Part shown: positions 1 through 6,761 of the stretch, piece after piece
Numbering within the stretch: the stretch's first letter is position 1
Layout: each line of letters starts with the position of its first letter
Assembly (NCBI GenBank): GCA_018812385.1
Contig: JAHJDU010000150.1
Location: 1-8,629, forward strand
Direction: 5' to 3'
Length of the DNA stretch: 8,629 bases
DNA from: Pseudomonadota bacterium
Lineage (GTDB): Bacteria > Desulfobacterota > Desulfobacteria > Desulfobacterales > Desulfobacteraceae
Position numbers and translations under genes: made by a program
Notes under the pieces: generated by a model
Told to the model about the DNA's origin: nothing
What the model saw: only the letters and a program-made list of their open reading frames with translations
Database searches by the model: none

Positions 1-19
1 ATCAATCAACCAAAGCCGT

Positions 20-1210
20 TTATTTTTCAATAAATGTAATGGTAACAAGGTTATCCGTTATATCTGAAAATTCCAGCCCAAAAGAATCAAAGGTCTTCAG
101 CATAACGGCATCGGCAAACTGAGATGAGTTTCCCTTATAAAAAATTTGCATGATAGCATAGTTTGACCCCATCTCTTTGGGCTGCATGTTTTCAATCCCG
201 GGCATTTGTTGAAATTCTTGTTTTAAGGCAATAAACCGGGGCAGAAAGTTTTCTCCTTTTATTGTGACATCAAAGATTTGTTCTTTTCTCAAATACCGGG
301 TCCAGTAGGCATCCATTTTTTCACTCAGATCAGCGGCTGACAGATTGGCTGCTTTAAAAAGGGCTTGAATGTTTCCTTCACGGTCCATATCGCTTTTGGC
401 CACAGCCTGAACCTGGGAAGTAACAACTTTTTCTCCTGTTTCAAGGTTGTATCCTTCCAGGCTGATTTGGGCATTAAAGGTTTTTTCCTGTCCCATTATA
501 TTTGTGGCTTCTGCTGAGGAGGCTTTTCCAAAAACAATCATATCAGCGTCCATTTTTTTGCCAAGATCTTTGGCAGCAGCCACATCATAAATTGAATCAA
601 AGGTAATATTATAAAAAGAAGGATCTGGGCGTTCCCGGTCATTACCAATGATAATGAACCGATCCTGGAGCATTTTGTCAATAATAATTTTTTCTGTAAG
701 GGATTGGTATGGAATTGGATTTTTCCCCCACCAGTATTTGGGCAGAAGATCTGAAGGGGTCTTTTCTGCGATAAAAAACAGGATTACAGGCTTGTCCTTA
801 TTGGCATTGATTATCCTGGCATCAGTCAATGTCTTTTCAAGCTTAAGGATATCCACTTTTGATTCCACGCCAACAAGATAATGGCCTTTGTTTTCAATCC
901 CACCAAGGACTTGATAGGTAATAATATAGTCTGAAGCATGGGAAAGCACCTGGTTGTAAAAAAAATCAAGGTTTGATGCAAGGACCTGCTTTGATACAAC
1001 TTTTGCAAAGGCATTTTGAACGGCAACCCTTAATGCTTCAGATACTGCATTTTGCTTGGCCTGCTGAAGATCGTGATTGATAATTTGTCTTTTGCCCGTG
1101 GTCACACCCGTTAATATGCTGGAATCGTTGGCTGCAGATGAGGGTTCATATATGAAGAGGATACTTATGAATAAAACAATGAAACCAATATAGTTTGTTT
1201 TTTTTAACAT
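20..1210 (-). CDS. Exported protein of unknown function, FlgT N-domain-like
   Basis: I cannot assign a function to this 396-residue protein. It opens with a clear Sec signal peptide: KK at residues 3-4, a hydrophobic core at about 8-21, and a likely signal peptidase I site around SSA-A at 24-27, so the product is probably periplasmic. Residues 34-130 contain an Ala-rich helix (AKQNAVSEALRVAVQNAF) and then beta-like segments, reminiscent of the N-terminal domain of flagellar assembly protein FlgT and related envelope proteins. The middle (about 140-270) includes a DADMIVFGKA strand and an alternating strand pattern. The C-terminus (about 313-396) looks like a small alpha/beta domain. No catalytic motif or lipobox Cys is visible. 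The ATG lies 5 bp after the ispB-like stop, with an AAAGG-type ribosome site inside the end of that gene, so it is probably the last gene of the htpG operon in this window. The FlgT link is inference; no flagellar gene is nearby. Confidence 0.85.
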   Translation of the reverse strand: MLKKTNYIGFIVLFISILFIYEPSSAANDSSILTGVTTGKRQIINHDLQQAKQNAVSEALRVAVQNAFAKVVSKQVLASNLDFFYNQVLSHASDYIITYQVLGGIENKGHYLVGVESKVDILKLEKTLTDARIINANKDKPVILFFIAEKTPSDLLPKYWWGKNPIPYQSLTEKIIIDKMLQDRFIIIGNDRERPDPSFYNITFDSIYDVAAAKDLGKKMDADMIVFGKASSAEATNIMGQEKTFNAQISLEGYNLETGEKVVTSQVQAVAKSDMDREGNIQALFKAANLSAADLSEKMDAYWTRYLRKEQIFDVTIKGENFLPRFIALKQEFQQMPGIENMQPKEMGSNYAIMQIFYKGNSSQFADAVMLKTFDSFGLEFSDITDNLVTITFIEK

Positions 1211-1215
1211 CTTTT

Positions 1216-2199
1216 TTATACCTTTCTTTCAATGGAATAATCTGCAATCAGGCACAAAAGCTGTTTGGACTGGCAATCATGAAATCCATCCAGGCATGCC
1301 TTTGCTTTTGTTACATGGTCTTGTGCTTTTCTCAGGGTATATTCAATTCCCTTGTATTTATATAATTTTTCTTTTAATTTTTCAAATTGTTCCAGATTAA
1401 ACTCTGGTGCAGTTATGGCAGCTTCCATCCATTCTTTATCCTTCAATGATGCATTGGCAAGGCTGTGGATCAACGGCAGGGTGAGTTTTCCCTCCCGCAT
1501 ATCAGCCCCGGGATTTTTCCCCAGCTCCTGGGCAGATGCCGTGTAATCCAAAAGATCATCAGCCATCTGAAAGGCCATTCCTAAGTGAAATCCATATTGG
1601 CTCAGGGCATTTTCTTTTTCTTTATTGGCCTTTGCAAGGATGGCGCCGCACTGGCAGGCTCCCTGGATCAAAACAGCGGTTTTTCTTTCTATGACTTCAA
1701 GGTATTCTTTTTCAGAAAGATCAAGCTTTCCCTTTTTTGTAAGCTGGTCTATCTCTCCCTGGGACATATCCCGGGTGATTTTTGCAATGACTGAGATGAT
1801 ATCAGGTTCTCTTGTTTTTGCTGCAATATCAAGCGCACTGGCCATAAGAAAATCTCCTGTCAGTACCACTTTGGAAGCAGACCATTTTGTGTGGGCAGCT
1901 TTTTTGCCGCGCCTGGTATCTGCTTCATCCACTACATCATCATGTAAAAGGGAGGCAGCATGGAGATATTCAAAAATGATGGAAAACGTTATTTCAAAAC
2001 CAGTATTATAACCGCAAGCCCGGGCACTGTGAATCATCAGAAGAGGTCTCAGCCGTTTCCCACCACTGAAAAGAAGGTGGGAAGCAATCTCTTTAACAAG
2101 CTCCAGATTAGGATTCAAGTGATGCTCAAGGGCAATTTCTACCTTTTCCAGATCCAGGTCCGCTTGTTCGATAATTCTTTGTTTTAACCCTTTTGTCAT
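1216..2199 (-). CDS. ispB: Long-chain trans-polyprenyl diphosphate synthase (octaprenyl/heptaprenyl type)
   Basis: This cytoplasmic class I prenyltransferase condenses isopentenyl diphosphate onto an allylic diphosphate to build the side chain of a respiratory quinone, probably menaquinone in this type of organism. The 327-residue length matches E. coli IspB. GGKRLRP sits at residues 46-52. The first Asp-rich motif is DDVVD at 87-91, followed by the RRGK segment. The second Asp-rich motif is DDLLD at 214-218, followed by GKLTLP at 237-242. The residues four and five positions before the first Asp motif are small (Ser83, Ala82). This is typical of long-chain enzymes, whereas FPP and GGPP synthases often carry bulky aromatics there. 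Exact chain length cannot be read from sequence. The start overlaps the rimO stop by 4 bp (ATGA) and has a good ribosome site, GGAG, 7-8 nt upstream inside rimO, so both coupled and independent initiation are possible. The symbol is by family resemblance. Confidence 0.93.
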   Translation of the reverse strand: MTKGLKQRIIEQADLDLEKVEIALEHHLNPNLELVKEIASHLLFSGGKRLRPLLMIHSARACGYNTGFEITFSIIFEYLHAASLLHDDVVDEADTRRGKKAAHTKWSASKVVLTGDFLMASALDIAAKTREPDIISVIAKITRDMSQGEIDQLTKKGKLDLSEKEYLEVIERKTAVLIQGACQCGAILAKANKEKENALSQYGFHLGMAFQMADDLLDYTASAQELGKNPGADMREGKLTLPLIHSLANASLKDKEWMEAAITAPEFNLEQFEKLKEKLYKYKGIEYTLRKAQDHVTKAKACLDGFHDCQSKQLLCLIADYSIERKV

Positions 2200-3536
2200 A
2201 CAATCTCTCCGGCAATATCATATTCAAACGCATCTGTAATTATTACCTTAACAAAGGTGCCGATTTCAAGCCCCTGGGCATAAATAAATGTGACCCCGTC
2301 CACCTCCGGGGCCTGGAATCTTGTCCTGCCAAGGTATACGTCTTGTTCAGGATTTTCTTCAACAAGGACTTCAAAGGTTTTGCCCAATAATTTTTCATTC
2401 TTTGATGCTGAAATTTCTGCCTGGGCTGCCATGAGCATGTCATGCCTTTTTTGGGCTATATTGGAAGGGACATGGTTTTTTAAAAGATGAGATTTAAGAT
2501 CATCAGAGTCTGAATATGTGAATACACCCAGGTGGTCAAACCGGATCTCTTTAATAAATGTCATTAATAGTTCAAAATCATCTTCTGATTCGCCGGGAAA
2601 CCCTACAATAAGGGTTGTTCTTAAAGCTGCCCCAGGATCAATTTTTCGGATAGTGTTAAAAAGGGCATAAAGATCTTCCCGGCTATAGGGTCTGCCCATT
2701 TTTTTCAGTATGGTTGAAGCAGCGTGCTGGATTGGAACATCATAGTATGAACAGATGTTTTTATGTTTTTTTACAGCCTTTATGATCGGCACGGTCAATG
2801 TTTCTGGATGGGTATATAAAAATCGTATCCATGTATTTGCCTTTGCATGTTCTTTTTCAAGGGTGGTGGCAAGAGAATCAAGAACGTGTTCAAATCGAGT
2901 CCCATCTTGAAAATCCTGGCCGTAATCCGTGGTATTTTCAGCCGTTAAAATAATTTCTTTAACCCCTTTTTCAACAAGGGTTTTAGCTTCTTTACAGATA
3001 TCATCCAAAGGTCTTGAGCGCTGGGAGCCTCGAAGCGCAGGAATAATACAATAGGTGCATTTTCGGTTACATCCTTCTGACACTTTGATATAGGCAAGAA
3101 AATTAGTGGTCAGTTCTCTTTGTTCTGAAAGATCCTGGAACGGCCTTTTGTTTGGATCAGGAAAAAAAAGTAAGGGTTTGTCGCTCTCATTCTCCACTGC
3201 TTCCACAATACGATCTATTGCAGCCGTGCCTAAAAACGCATCCACTTCAGGCAGCGTTGACACAAGATTCTTATCATCTTTATACCTCTGGGCCAGGCAG
3301 CCTGTGGCGATGAGTCGTTTACAAATCCCGGTTTTCTTTAATTCTGCCATTTCCAGAATAACATCAACAGCCTCATCAGAGGCTGTTGATATAAATCCGC
3401 AGGTGTTGACAATAATCACCTGGGCAAGGTGCGGGTCATCAGTTATCGAATGACCCGCAGCCACAAGTTTTCCCAGCATGATTTCACTGTCAACCTGGTT
3501 CCTTGAGCATCCAAGGGTTTCAAGGAAAATGATCAT
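2196..3536 (-). CDS. rimO: Ribosomal protein S12 methylthiotransferase RimO
   Basis: RimO is a radical SAM enzyme that adds a methylthio group to a conserved aspartate of ribosomal protein S12. All three expected parts are present in 446 residues (E. coli RimO has 441). The N-terminal UPF0004 domain carries Cys10, Cys46 and Cys80, which should bind the auxiliary 4Fe-4S cluster. The radical SAM core carries C-x3-C-x2-C at Cys156, Cys160 and Cys163 (SEGCNRKCTYC). The C-terminal part, about 375-446, fits a TRAM domain. The IIPALRG-SQRSRP stretch after the cluster motif is the RimO form; MiaB, the tRNA methylthiotransferase, normally has a VPYTRG-like version. Its ATG overlaps the htpG stop by 4 bp (ATGA) and I see no strong ribosome site before it, so translation is probably coupled to htpG. 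It overlaps the downstream ispB-like gene in the same way. Confidence 0.95.
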   Translation of the reverse strand: MIIFLETLGCSRNQVDSEIMLGKLVAAGHSITDDPHLAQVIIVNTCGFISTASDEAVDVILEMAELKKTGICKRLIATGCLAQRYKDDKNLVSTLPEVDAFLGTAAIDRIVEAVENESDKPLLFFPDPNKRPFQDLSEQRELTTNFLAYIKVSEGCNRKCTYCIIPALRGSQRSRPLDDICKEAKTLVEKGVKEIILTAENTTDYGQDFQDGTRFEHVLDSLATTLEKEHAKANTWIRFLYTHPETLTVPIIKAVKKHKNICSYYDVPIQHAASTILKKMGRPYSREDLYALFNTIRKIDPGAALRTTLIVGFPGESEDDFELLMTFIKEIRFDHLGVFTYSDSDDLKSHLLKNHVPSNIAQKRHDMLMAAQAEISASKNEKLLGKTFEVLVEENPEQDVYLGRTRFQAPEVDGVTFIYAQGLEIGTFVKVIITDAFEYDIAGEIV

Positions 3537-5455
3537 ATGGACTTGGCCATAAGGTCTCCCAGTTGTTTGGAAAATCTTGAGGGATTATCCAGTTTGCCGC
3601 CTTCGCTGATGACGGCAATATCAAATAGAAGATCACTATAGTCTTTTAGAACCGGGTTGGTGGTGTCTGTCTCAAAAAGTTCTTTCATCTTACCCATAAC
3701 AGGATGATTCACATTGACTTCCATCACCCTTTTTTGTTCTGGTGTTTTCTGGCCCGAGGCTTTCATGATTTTTTCCATGTAAGCACTCATGCCATAGTCA
3801 TCGCCGGACAGACAGGAGACAGAATCTTTAAGCCGGTTAGATACCACAACATCCTTTACCCTTTTTGTAAGCTTTCCTTTAAGAAAGGACAAGAGGGCTG
3901 AGTATTCATTTTTCTTTTCATCATCTACTTTTTCAAGATCAAGATCCCCTTTTTCCGCACTCTTGAGTTTTTTCTCCTTGTACTCGGGCAAAGATTGGGT
4001 CACCCATTCATCAATGGGATCTACCATTAAAATGACTTCATAATCCTTTGCTTTCAAGGACTCAAGCAAAGGAGAGTTCATTAAGGATGTCAGACTTTCA
4101 CCCGTCAGATAGTAAATCTCTTTCTGGCCTTCCTTCATATTTTCAATATACTCATCCAGAGTGATAACTTTGTCGCCGGATTTGGTGGTCTTGTATCTTA
4201 AAAGGGATGCCAGTTTTTCTTTGTTTTCATAATCTGTGGGAATACCTGCTTTCAGGGCCTGGCCAAATTCTTTAAAAAAATCTTCATATTTTTCTTTTTC
4301 CATGCCTTCAAGGGTGGAAAAAATTTGTTTAACAAGGTTTTTCCTGATATTTCGGACCAGGCGGTCTTCCTGGAGAATTTCCCGGCTCACATTCAGGTTT
4401 AAATCAGGTGCATCCACAACCCCCTGAACAAATCCAAGATATTCCGGCAAAAGTTCCTTGCAGTCATCCATTATGAATACCCGCTTGCAATAAAGGTGCA
4501 TCCCGTGTTTTCTTTCCGGTCTGAACATATCAAATGGTGCCTTGGAAGGCAGATACATCAGGACATCATATTCCGTTACCCCTTCAAATTTCTTGTGGAT
4601 GATTTCCAAAGGTTTGTCCCAGTTGTGGCTGATATGTTTGTAGAACTCTTCATGTTCTTCATTGGTCACATCCTCTTTGGCTTTTGACCAGATGGCTTTC
4701 ATGGAGTTCAAGGTTTCATCTTTTTTGACTTTTCTAAATGTATCACCGATGGGTTTACCTTTTGAATCTTTAATGATTTCATTTTCAGGAATAGGTTCAT
4801 TTTTTTCAACATTCATGATCACAGGATAGGTAACAAAATCAGAATGTTTTTTTACAATATGCTGGATGGTGTATTCTTCTGTAAAATCCTGTTCACCTTC
4901 TTCAGGATCTTTTAAATAAAGAGTAATCGTTGTGCCGCGGTTGTCTTTTTCAATTTCCTGAATCGTGTAGGAGCCTTTGCCGTCGGATTCCCATCTGACC
5001 CCTGAATTTTCTCCAGCAGCCTTTGTATCCAGCCTGATCCTATCGGCAACAATAAAGGCCGAGTAAAAGCCCACACCAAACTGACCGATGAGTTCAGGCG
5101 AGAGTGCATTCTCTTTTTTGGAATTTTCAAGGGCTTTCATAAATGCAGCTGTTCCTGACTGGGCAATGGTTCCAATATTGTCATTGACCTCGTCAAAGGT
5201 CATTCCAATACCATTGTCGGAAATCTGGAAAGTTTTATTTTCAGAATCCAGGGAAATTCGGATATGATAATCATTGTCATCGGCAAACAGATCTGGTTTT
5301 GTCTGTTCTTCAAATCTTGCCTTGTCAATGGCATCAGAGGCATTTGAAATCAGCTCCCTTACAAATATTTCTCTGTTGGAATATAAAGAATTGATGATCA
5401 GGTGCAAGAGCTGCTGCACCTCGGCTTTAAACTTGCGTGTTTTTTTTGTTCCCAT
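3533..5455 (-). CDS. htpG: Molecular chaperone HtpG (bacterial Hsp90)
   Basis: HtpG is the cytoplasmic ATP-dependent Hsp90 chaperone, acting as a homodimer in late folding and stress protection. Counting from the start chosen here, the protein has 640 residues (E. coli HtpG has 624). The N-terminal GHKL ATPase domain shows ELISNASDA at 34-42, containing the catalytic Glu34 and Mg-binding Asn38. It also has DNGIGM at 80-85 and the lid motif GQFGVGF at 124-130. The middle domain follows, with the conserved NLNVSREILQ stretch, and then the dimerisation domain. The reading frame extends 9 codons further to a TTG at 5482. I prefer the ATG at 5455 because it has an AGGAG five bases upstream and the protein then begins like other HtpG proteins. 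It is the first gene of an overlapping block with rimO and the ispB-like gene. A likely promoter lies directly upstream; I see no CIRCE element. Confidence 0.96.
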   Translation of the reverse strand: MGTKKTRKFKAEVQQLLHLIINSLYSNREIFVRELISNASDAIDKARFEEQTKPDLFADDNDYHIRISLDSENKTFQISDNGIGMTFDEVNDNIGTIAQSGTAAFMKALENSKKENALSPELIGQFGVGFYSAFIVADRIRLDTKAAGENSGVRWESDGKGSYTIQEIEKDNRGTTITLYLKDPEEGEQDFTEEYTIQHIVKKHSDFVTYPVIMNVEKNEPIPENEIIKDSKGKPIGDTFRKVKKDETLNSMKAIWSKAKEDVTNEEHEEFYKHISHNWDKPLEIIHKKFEGVTEYDVLMYLPSKAPFDMFRPERKHGMHLYCKRVFIMDDCKELLPEYLGFVQGVVDAPDLNLNVSREILQEDRLVRNIRKNLVKQIFSTLEGMEKEKYEDFFKEFGQALKAGIPTDYENKEKLASLLRYKTTKSGDKVITLDEYIENMKEGQKEIYYLTGESLTSLMNSPLLESLKAKDYEVILMVDPIDEWVTQSLPEYKEKKLKSAEKGDLDLEKVDDEKKNEYSALLSFLKGKLTKRVKDVVVSNRLKDSVSCLSGDDYGMSAYMEKIMKASGQKTPEQKRVMEVNVNHPVMGKMKELFETDTTNPVLKDYSDLLFDIAVISEGGKLDNPSRFSKQLGDLMAKSI

Positions 5456-5460
5456 GTTCA

Positions 5461-5465
5461 CTCCT
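5461..5465 (-). promoter_or_regulatory. Ribosome binding site that fixes the htpG start
   Basis: The minus strand reads AGGAG here, separated by five bases (TGAAC) from the ATG at 5455-5453. This matches the anti-Shine-Dalgarno sequence well. It lies downstream of the alternative TTG at 5482, so it supports the shorter 640-residue protein. Confidence 0.8.
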
Positions 5466-5483
5466 GTTTTCAGTTTTTCCAAG

Positions 5484-5511
5484 TATTATTAACCATTATT
5501 TTTTAATAATA
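5484..5511. repeat. 9-bp AT palindrome over the htpG promoter/start region
   Basis: TATTATTAA at 5484-5492 is the perfect reverse complement of TTAATAATA at 5503-5511, with a 10-base spacer. It abuts or overlaps the predicted -10 element and probable transcription start of htpG. That placement suits a repressor operator better than a leader hairpin, because most of the left-reading transcript would start inside it. An AT-only palindrome can also arise by chance in AT-rich spacer DNA. Confidence 0.4.
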
Positions 5512-5536
5512 ATTGTAGCAAAAACTAAAATGTCAA
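5506..5536 (-). promoter_or_regulatory. Putative htpG operon promoter
   Basis: On the minus strand a perfect TTGACA -35 box lies at 5536-5531. Two -10 candidates follow. TACAAT at 5517-5512, preceded by TG and one base (TGC), forms an extended -10, but the spacing to TTGACA is only 13 bases. TATTAT at 5511-5506 is 19 bases from TTGACA. Neither gives the ideal 17-base spacing, so the exact core is uncertain. The short 13-base spacing recalls heat-shock sigma-32 promoters, but the C-rich -10 expected of those is absent. TGTCA at 5531-5535 and TGACA at 5541-5545 form a perfect inverted repeat with a 5-base spacer overlapping the -35 box, which could be an operator. Confidence 0.5.
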
Positions 5537-5559
5537 GGCATGACAGGGGAATTTCGACT

Positions 5560-5591
5560 ATGGCCAAGTGCTTGCACGGCCATTATTTTTT
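5560..5591. terminator. GC-rich hairpin at the end of the transporter gene
   Basis: ATGGCC at 5560-5565 pairs with GGCCAT at 5578-5583, and inside it GTG(C) at 5568-5571 pairs with (G)CAC at 5574-5577, leaving AA at 5566-5567 as a bulge. In the plus direction the stem is followed by TATTTTTT, the layout of an intrinsic terminator, although no plus-strand gene leads into it. In the minus direction it begins at the transporter stop codon but has no U-run after it, so termination there would be weak or factor-dependent. It may separate the transporter gene from the htpG operon or stop antisense transcription. Confidence 0.45.
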
Positions 5592-6479
5592 AAATCGTTT
5601 TAACAGCCGCCCATCAATAAAAATAAGGCCGATAAAAATCAACCCCATGCCGGCAAAGGCATTCCATCCTGGATTCTCTCCTAACACGACCATTCCTAAG
5701 AAAATGGCGCTCACAGGAATTAAAAAGGTTACCAGCAAAATATTGGTGGCCCCTGCTTTTGACAGCACATAAAAATAAATAATATACGCAAGAGATGTTG
5801 AAATGGCGGAAAGCCCGAAAAGTGCAGCCCATGTTACAGGTGTGGGGTCAAGGGTGAATGGCTGTTCAATTATAAAGGCCAGGGGAATCATAATTATGGT
5901 AGATCCCGTCAGCATTCCGGCTGCCACCACCACGGGATCAATATCCTTGAACCTGCGACCGAAAATGGCGGCAAATGCATAGAGAAGAGCTGCCCCCAGC
6001 ACAGCAACCTGTCCTGCAATCTTTATTCCAACACCATTTAAGGCATCGATACCGATCAGGAGGGCCACTCCAGCCCATCCAAATAAAACACCGGCCAGCC
6101 TGTTTTTTGTCAGCGGCTCGTCTTTTGTTAAAAAATGGGCAAGAATAACACTGAAAACAGGAGCTGTTGCATTTAAGATAGCTGCCAGGCTTGAGTCAAT
6201 ATGGTTTTGCCCCCATGTGATGAGGCTGAAGGGAATCACATTATTCAATGCACCAAGAGCCAGGAATGCACCCCAGATGCCAGAATTTTTTGGCATTGTT
6301 CGCCCGGTCAACCGAACAAAGCCCAGCAAAAGAAAAGCGGCAAAACCCACCCGGCATAACACAATGGTCAAAGGTGTCATCTTTTCTACAGCAATCTCTA
6401 CAAAGAAAAAAGATGCTCCCCAGATCATTGAAAGGATGATGATGAGAAACCATAGCCTTGCCCCCATTACTTTATTCAT
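5583..6479 (-). CDS. EamA/DMT-family inner-membrane transporter
   Basis: This is a predicted inner-membrane carrier of the drug/metabolite transporter superfamily. Members export or import amino acids, nucleotides or other small metabolites; the substrate cannot be read from this sequence. The 298 residues show about ten hydrophobic segments, near residues 7-27, 36-56, 67-87, 97-117, 128-144, 151-171, 183-204, 215-236, 244-266 and 269-290. They form two EamA repeats. The first ends with LNATAPVFSVILAHFL then a KDEPLTKNRLAGVLFGWAG-like segment at about 102-138, and the second has the matching LIPVSAIFLGMVVLGE region at about 253-268. The tail is basic (RLLKRFKK). An in-frame TGA lies seven codons upstream of the ATG, so no longer start exists. 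The ribosome site is weak. The gene is separated from htpG by a hairpin and is divergent from the radical SAM gene, so it is probably its own transcription unit. Confidence 0.93.
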   Translation of the reverse strand: MNKVMGARLWFLIIILSMIWGASFFFVEIAVEKMTPLTIVLCRVGFAAFLLLGFVRLTGRTMPKNSGIWGAFLALGALNNVIPFSLITWGQNHIDSSLAAILNATAPVFSVILAHFLTKDEPLTKNRLAGVLFGWAGVALLIGIDALNGVGIKIAGQVAVLGAALLYAFAAIFGRRFKDIDPVVVAAGMLTGSTIIMIPLAFIIEQPFTLDPTPVTWAALFGLSAISTSLAYIIYFYVLSKAGATNILLVTFLIPVSAIFLGMVVLGENPGWNAFAGMGLIFIGLIFIDGRLLKRFKK

Positions 6480-6761
6480 ATTTTTTCATTCTGTATTTTC
6501 CTTTTCAACACCAAGGGCATTTTATGGCAGTTACAATATAAATTTTATTTTTAGACAGATTTATAAACCATATTAATAAGTTTAGCCACCCGAATCTTTG
6601 AGATTGTTAGAGACAAATCACGTGCTGCAAAAACCGGACAATTCTATTTGTCTTTAACAGACACAAGATTATTTATTGTAAAAATCAATCGCTTATTGTA
6701 AAAACAAATAGTCAGGAAAAACTGACGATAACAAGGTATTATTTTTAAGGAATCCAGTGAT
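6480..6761. other. Divergent intergenic region with short repeats, no gene seen
   Basis: This 282-bp AT-rich stretch separates the leftward transporter gene from the rightward radical SAM gene and should hold both promoters. I find no coding frame and no confident -35/-10 pair. TATTAT at 6737-6742 on the plus strand and TATATT at 6540-6535 on the minus strand are only weak -10 candidates. Short inverted repeats are present: AATCT/AGATT at 6593-6605, TGTCT/AGACA at 6649-6663, GTCAG/CTGAC at 6711-6726, and the more distant AGACAAAT at 6611-6618 with ATTTGTCT at 6646-6653. The pentamer AGACA occurs at 6553, 6611 and 6659, and inverted at 6649. These may be regulator sites, but each is short enough to be chance. 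Confidence 0.55.
6673..6704 (+). repeat. Two 12-bp direct repeats spaced 20 bp, candidate operator
   Basis: TTATTGTAAAAA occurs at 6673-6684 and again at 6693-6704, exactly 20 bp from start to start, or about two helical turns. The core TATTGTAA appears a third time in inverted orientation, as TTACAATA, at 6531-6538, upstream of the transporter gene. Spacing and position, 58-89 bp before the radical SAM start, fit a dimeric regulator binding one face of the helix. No known regulator motif is recognised. Confidence 0.45.

Noticed and set aside
1625..2011. Open frame of 128 codons on the plus strand inside the ispB-like gene
   Set aside because: It is antisense to a gene with intact catalytic motifs, resembles no known protein and has no separate promoter or ribosome site worth noting.
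3106..3453. Open frame of 115 codons on the plus strand inside rimO
   Set aside because: It overlaps the cysteine-bearing N-terminal domain of rimO on the opposite strand, and its translation looks like a shadow.
2196..3536. Identification as MiaB (tRNA methylthiotransferase) instead of RimO
   Set aside because: The sequence after the cluster motif (IIPALRG then SQRSRP) and the overall length fit RimO better than MiaB.
5456..5482. Longer htpG beginning with TTG at 5482
   Set aside because: The extra nine residues are not typical of HtpG, and they contain the strong AGGAG that serves the ATG at 5455.
5456..5582. CIRCE element or classic sigma-32 promoter before htpG
   Set aside because: No TTAGCACTC-N9-GAGTGCTAA and no CCCCAT-type -10 element are present in the spacer.
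5437..5772. Open frame of 111 codons on the plus strand spanning the htpG upstream region
   Set aside because: It runs antisense across the htpG start, the promoter spacer and the transporter 3' end; the translation has no recognisable domain.
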